Shown here: positions 5,887 to 8,594 of the stretch, piece by piece | How positions within the stretch are numbered: position 1 is the first letter of the stretch | Layout: each line of letters opens with the position of its first letter | Origin: Omnitrophica bacterium GWA2_41_15 | Lineage (GTDB): Bacteria > Omnitrophota > Gorgyraeia > Gorgyraeales > Gorgyraeaceae | Direction of reading: 5' to 3' | NCBI GenBank assembly: GCA_919902485.1 | Contig: CAKKRB010000022.1 | Span: 1 to 8,594 of the forward strand | DNA length: 8,594 nucleotides | Position numbers and translations under genes: made by a program | Notes under the pieces: model-generated | The model's database searches: none | The model's input: only the letters and a program-made list of their open reading frames with translations | What the model was told of the DNA's origin: nothing

Positions 5887-6436
5887 AGGTGACTATCCTC
5901 ATTTTTATATCATGACGGCGAGGGTCTTTCTCCATCCCCGCAATATCTATATCTGTTATTTTTATAAATCTATCCATGGTTTCAAGCTTGTTTACAAAAG
6001 CCCCCAGCTGATGATAACCTGCCCTGGCTTCTATTAAAATCGGAAATTCAGTATAGGCATTATTAACCGGCTTTGCCTTATTTAAGGGCGCTGGTTCTTC
6101 CAAAGGTTTTATCCTGAGAATCTTCACGCCTGAAGATTCTGCCACGCTTGAAAAATCCTCCAATAGGCTTGAAATCTGGTCCTGGGCAGGCAATCTTTTC
6201 TGGAGATAGTATGCCTGTTTCTGAAAATTCTCGTACTGCCTGTTTAAGCCAGCTTCATTAGCCATCACTATCTCTTCATTTTTCACCCTGTCCCTGACAA
6301 CGCGGTATTCTTTATTCTTTGCGTTAAAACCCGCAAGCTGGGGCTTTAAAAGAAAATTGTAATAAAGGATAAGCCCTGCGAAGCCGAATATTGCAAAGAG
6401 TACATATAATTTTTGTTTTTCGTTAAGGTCTGCCAT
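5873..6436 (-). CDS. pilO: PilO-like type IV pilus alignment protein
   Basis: PilO forms a bitopic inner-membrane heterodimer with PilN that couples the cytoplasmic PilM ring to periplasmic PilP. The 187-residue protein has a short cytoplasmic N-terminus, one membrane segment at about 11-30 (YVLFAIFGFAGLILYYNFLL) and a charged helical, probably coiled-coil stretch to about 80. The segment LQKRLPAQDQISSLLEDFSS near 78-97 is typical of PilO. The rest is a ferredoxin-like periplasmic domain (GVKILRIKPL, then YTEFPILIEARAGYHQLGAFVNKLE). The ATG at 6434-6436 lies one base after the pilN stop. There is little sign of a separate ribosome binding site, so translation is probably coupled to pilN. Length and layout are normal for the family. 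Confidence 0.93.
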   Translation of the reverse strand: MADLNEKQKLYVLFAIFGFAGLILYYNFLLKPQLAGFNAKNKEYRVVRDRVKNEEIVMANEAGLNRQYENFQKQAYYLQKRLPAQDQISSLLEDFSSVAESSGVKILRIKPLEEPAPLNKAKPVNNAYTEFPILIEARAGYHQLGAFVNKLETMDRFIKITDIDIAGMEKDPRRHDIKMRIVTYVLQ

Positions 6437-6437
6437 T

Positions 6438-7022
6438 TTATTGGAAATAAAGGGCTATTTTAAAATCAACTATATCCCTTTCGTCCTTTGCCTTTCTCTG
6501 CACTGACTCGAGCTTGATATTCTTAAAGTCTTTGAAAAACTGGACATTGTCTTTTAAATTTTTCATAAATTTACCCACCGAAGCCATTGCCTCTTCGCTC
6601 TTGGAAATCACGCTGCCTTCTACCATGAGCTTATTTTCGCTGGAATCCGTATAAACGCGCGTAAACCAGATACCAGGCAGCACCAGGTCTGAAAGCTGGT
6701 TTATTTTCTCAGCCCATATGAATTTTCTTTTTGTAAGTATATCCAGGGCGCCCATCTTGACCTTAAGAACAGAGATTTCCTTATTGACAGAATCCAGTTT
6801 GGAAAGCCTGGAAGAAAAATTATTTTCCCTTGCCAGAAACTTATTTATCTGCGCCGCCCTGATAAAAGAACCCAGCGTTAGAACTATAATAATAAATATC
6901 AAAATCCCTGCAGTCCCTCCTGCTATCCAGAACTTGAGCTTCTCAGACTGAAGGTTCAGCTTAAAGCAAGGTTCTGATTTTTTCTTTCTAAGTTCTTCTG
7001 GTAATAAATTAATTTCAATCAT
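6438..7022 (-). CDS. pilN: PilN-like type IV pilus alignment protein
   Basis: PilN is an inner-membrane protein whose cytoplasmic N-terminal peptide docks into PilM. The 194-residue product shows exactly that peptide, INLLPEE at residues 4-10. A basic stretch follows, then a single membrane segment at about 31-53 (FWIAGGTAGILIFIIIVLTL). A helical region (about 55-100) leads to a ferredoxin-like periplasmic domain (PGIWFTRVYTDSSENKLMVEGSVIS). The start codon overlaps the pilM stop as TAATG, and GAGGAAATA lies directly upstream inside the pilM end, so the two are translationally coupled. The C-terminus reaches to one base before pilO. All family features are present at the usual size. Confidence 0.95.
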   Translation of the reverse strand: MIEINLLPEELRKKKSEPCFKLNLQSEKLKFWIAGGTAGILIFIIIVLTLGSFIRAAQINKFLARENNFSSRLSKLDSVNKEISVLKVKMGALDILTKRKFIWAEKINQLSDLVLPGIWFTRVYTDSSENKLMVEGSVISKSEEAMASVGKFMKNLKDNVQFFKDFKNIKLESVQRKAKDERDIVDFKIALYFQ

Positions 7023-7912
7023 TATTTCCTCAGCGCAAGGCCTACTGCCACTGCAAATTGAGCAGGGAAATCCCTGGCCTCTTTACTGTTTGCCTCATCC
7101 GGTATTTTTATTCCATCAAAAGGATTCCATAAAATAACATCCATGCTAAGGTTTTCTTTTAAAAAATCCCGTATATTGAGAAGATATGAACCGCCGCCGC
7201 TTATATAAAACCTCTCCACATTTTTCCCAAACTGGGTTTCAAAATAATCAAAAGACATGCGTATCTCTGATACAAACTTCTCAAACACAGGTGTCTCTGC
7301 GTTTCCCGCATCCATGCCGCCCCAGAGTATATCCCTTGTAAAATACAGCTGGCCTTTTGTAATTATGTTCATATTTGAGAATTTTGCCCCGATATCCACC
7401 ATTGCATAAACGCTTTCCTGTTTTGCCTCCTGGCCGGTCCTTTGAAATGCATTGAATATCGCAGTTGTATCAACGTCTATGCTGGATATATCAATGCCCT
7501 GTTCTTTAAATATTTCCATGTAGCTGTTTACTTTTTCTTTCTTGGCAGCTACCAGAAGGATTCTATTGGTGTTGCCTGAAGGGCCTTTGTCAAGGACAGC
7601 GCAATCCACTATTGCCTCTTTTATATCAAACGGTATGTATTTTTCCGCCTCAAATTTTATAGCGCTCATGAGTTCTTCCCTTTTCATAGGCGGCATTTCT
7701 ATATACCTGACAATAACCGAAGGCCCTGACAGGGAAACATTAACCCGCTTTGAAGATAATTTTGAAAGGGATAAAATATCTTTAAGGCTTGTCTTTATAT
7801 CGTCTCCTGAAACTAAATTTGTAGCGTATTTAAGAAGCTCGAGCTTGCCTTTTTTCTCCTGAAGCTCTATCAATTTTATACTGTAACTTCCTATGTCTAT
7901 TCCGACAGCCAT
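7022..7912 (-). CDS. pilM: PilM, cytoplasmic actin-like pilus assembly ATPase-fold protein
   Basis: PilM is an actin/FtsA-like protein that forms a ring on the cytoplasmic side of the type IV pilus machine and binds the PilN N-terminus. The 296-residue product has the nucleotide-binding motifs in order: phosphate-1 GIDIGSYSIK at 4-13, the SHS2-like region with IEMPPMKREELMSAIKFEAE at 71-90, phosphate-2 DIGAKFSNMNI at 173-183, and the adenosine motif ISGGGSYL at 237-244. It is shorter than the usual 340-360 residues. After WGGMDAG (197-203) it goes almost at once to the helix with EIRMSFDYFETQ, so the helical stretch normally present here (the SFEEAE-type segment) is missing. The ATG at 7910-7912 gives the standard start; TGGGGGAT lies about ten bases upstream. 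It heads the pilMNOPQ series. Confidence 0.95.
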   Translation of the reverse strand: MAVGIDIGSYSIKLIELQEKKGKLELLKYATNLVSGDDIKTSLKDILSLSKLSSKRVNVSLSGPSVIVRYIEMPPMKREELMSAIKFEAEKYIPFDIKEAIVDCAVLDKGPSGNTNRILLVAAKKEKVNSYMEIFKEQGIDISSIDVDTTAIFNAFQRTGQEAKQESVYAMVDIGAKFSNMNIITKGQLYFTRDILWGGMDAGNAETPVFEKFVSEIRMSFDYFETQFGKNVERFYISGGGSYLLNIRDFLKENLSMDVILWNPFDGIKIPDEANSKEARDFPAQFAVAVGLALRK

Positions 7913-7936
7913 TATACTATCTATCCCCCATATTAT

Positions 7937-7973
7937 ATATGTAGGGAACGGTTTGAAACCGTTCCCTACATAT
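7937..7973. repeat. 37-base palindrome between the pilin gene and pilM
   Basis: The arms ATATGTAGGGAACGGTTT and its exact reverse complement flank a central G. The inner 29 bases (7941-7969) carry the GTAGG...CCTAC ends shared with the elements in proB and obg, and the GTAGGGAAC start matches the proB element. The element begins four bases after the pilin stop codon on the minus strand. No T-run follows, so it could act as an RNA-stabilising or processing hairpin and not as a terminator. Confidence 0.92.
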
Positions 7974-7976
7974 TAT

Positions 7977-8420
7977 CTATTCTACCGCAGGATCAGCTGG
8001 ATCTGCCTGGGAATCCAGCTTTGCCCTTATGACATCTGATTCATTTACAAAGAAATGCCTTGACCCGGTCTTGCCTGAGACAGCAGGATCAGCATTCAAG
8101 GTAAAACTTTCAGCGTCTATAAACACATATGTAAAATTATATCCTTGCTTGATTCCGCTCGCAAGTACGCTATCGATATAAGGAGGATTCGATAGCGGCA
8201 ATATAAGGTCTGACAGGCTCGCAGGATAGGTATGAGGAAGGTTATTTGCGTAAAAATTCTGGCAAGCCGTAACAATGGTTTTGCATGCGGCTACGGCAGC
8301 CATCTCATTTGCATTATGCCTGGCCCGCAACACGCTCGAAACAACAAGTGTCGCAAGAGTCATAACTATTGCGAGCACTATCATTATCTCAACTAATGTA
8401 AACCCTTCCCTTTTTGTCAT
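7977..8420 (-). CDS. Type IV pilin / GspG-like pseudopilin
   Basis: This is a prepilin that a prepilin peptidase (PilD type) would cleave and N-methylate, after which it assembles into a pilus or pseudopilus. The 147-residue precursor has the class III signal MTKREG|FTLVEIMIVLAIV: a short basic leader, cleavage after G6, and the conserved Glu at mature position 5. A hydrophobic helix runs to about residue 31 and a small globular head follows (YPASLSDLILPL, GYNFTYVFID). The tail has HFFVNESDVIR near residues 122-132, shared with the partial gene upstream. It could be a major pilin, a minor pilin or a pseudopilin; its position before pilM favours the type IV pilus. No Shine-Dalgarno is visible. 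A promoter-like sequence sits so close that the message may be leaderless or nearly so. Confidence 0.92.
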   Translation of the reverse strand: MTKREGFTLVEIMIVLAIVMTLATLVVSSVLRARHNANEMAAVAACKTIVTACQNFYANNLPHTYPASLSDLILPLSNPPYIDSVLASGIKQGYNFTYVFIDAESFTLNADPAVSGKTGSRHFFVNESDVIRAKLDSQADPADPAVE

Positions 8421-8428
8421 TTATAATA

Positions 8429-8457
8429 AATTTATACTAATATGACTGAAATGTCAA
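8429..8457 (-). promoter_or_regulatory. Candidate promoter of the pilin gene
   Basis: On the minus strand a perfect -35 TTGACA lies at 8452-8457. Candidate -10 boxes are TAAATT at 8429-8434 (17-base spacer, four of six) and TATAAA at 8431-8436 (15-base spacer, five of six). Initiation about seven bases downstream would fall within a few bases of the pilin ATG at 8418-8420. It lies just downstream of a hairpin plus T-run, which fits an independent transcription unit. Confidence 0.5.
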
Positions 8458-8460
8458 GAT

Positions 8461-8501
8461 GAAAATAAAAATGGTGCCACGCACTAGTGCGTGGCACCAT
8501 T
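8461..8501 (-). terminator. Palindrome with T-run, likely terminator after the upstream pilin gene
   Basis: A perfect 32-base palindrome occupies 8470-8501: AATGGTGCCACGCACT followed by its exact reverse complement. Read on the minus strand it is followed by TTTATTTTC, so together it resembles an intrinsic terminator. It starts 25 bases after the stop codon of the partial pilin gene. Its outer bases differ from the GTAGG family, so it may be an independent repeat type doing the same job. Confidence 0.65.
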
Positions 8502-8526
8502 ATGACTGCATTACAGATAGCGCATT

Positions 8527-8594
8527 TTATTCTATAGGAGCGCCTGATACGTTATTAAGCCTTATGACCCCGCTTTCATCCACAAAGAAAATAC
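8527..8594 (-). CDS. C-terminal end of a second type IV pilin (partial)
   Basis: The frame ending at the TAA in 8527-8529 encodes IFFVDESGVIRLNNVSGAPI then E up to the window edge. The FFVDESGVIR segment closely matches HFFVNESDVIR near the end of the complete pilin gene downstream, so this is most likely the tail of a paralogous pilin or pseudopilin whose main part lies beyond position 8594. Only about 21 codons are visible and the N-terminal prepilin signal cannot be checked. The call rests on the shared motif, the same strand and tandem placement. Confidence 0.75.
   Translation of the reverse strand, partial: IFFVDESGVIRLNNVSGAPIE

Noticed and set aside
7932..7960. Possible pilM promoter using TATAAT at 7932-7937 at the edge of the palindrome
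   Set aside because: No acceptable -35 box lies 16 to 18 bases upstream (GTTTCA, GGTTTC or CGGTTT), so the box is probably chance in A/T-rich sequence.

Overview
This window is a single co-directional stretch of a bacterial chromosome. Every supported gene lies on the minus strand, so transcription runs from high to low coordinates. In that order it holds the C-terminal end of a type IV pilin (partial), a complete pilin or pseudopilin, and pilM, pilN, pilO, a pilP-like gene and a PilQ-like secretin. These are followed by a short DUF2344-type (radical-SAM-linked) gene, rng (RNase G/E family), rplU (L21), rpmA (L27), obg (GTPase) and the start of proB (glutamate 5-kinase, cut by the window edge). 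No RNA gene, CRISPR array, insertion sequence or gene-free stretch over 300 bases is visible. The longest gap is 166 bases, between rpmA and obg.

A secretin, PilM/N/O/P proteins and class III prepilin signals indicate a diderm (two-membrane) bacterium. The short Pil proteins, the pilins with a FFV-[DN]-ES-x-VIR tail and the abundance of short palindromic repeats resemble what I associate with uncultivated lineages such as Candidatus Omnitrophota. That placement is an impression from pattern memory, not a computed result.

Region by region: 7022-8594 holds the pilin pair and pilM. 4087-7022 holds the inner-membrane alignment complex (PilN/O/P) and the outer-membrane secretin, packed with overlaps or near-zero gaps. 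1655-4090 joins this directly to an RNA-processing and ribosome block (DUF2344, rng, rplU, rpmA). 1-1488 holds obg and proB, a classic neighbouring pair. The secretin and DUF2344 genes overlap by four bases (ATGA), so pilus assembly and the RNase G/ribosome block may be translated from one message. A good sigma70-type promoter (TTGAAA, 17 bases, TATAAT) lies over the end of rng and would separately drive rplU-rpmA-obg-proB. A second candidate promoter lies directly before the complete pilin gene.

The most notable feature is a set of six long, nearly perfect palindromes of 28 to 44 bases. Four share the ends GTAGG...CCTAC around different cores. Two of those sit in frame inside proB and obg and add about nine residues to each protein. 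A third supplies the stop codon of obg. The others sit in the rplU leader, between pilin and pilM, and between the two pilins, where one probably acts as a terminator. They look like a mobile or amplified palindromic repeat family that tolerates, and perhaps favours, positions in essential housekeeping genes.
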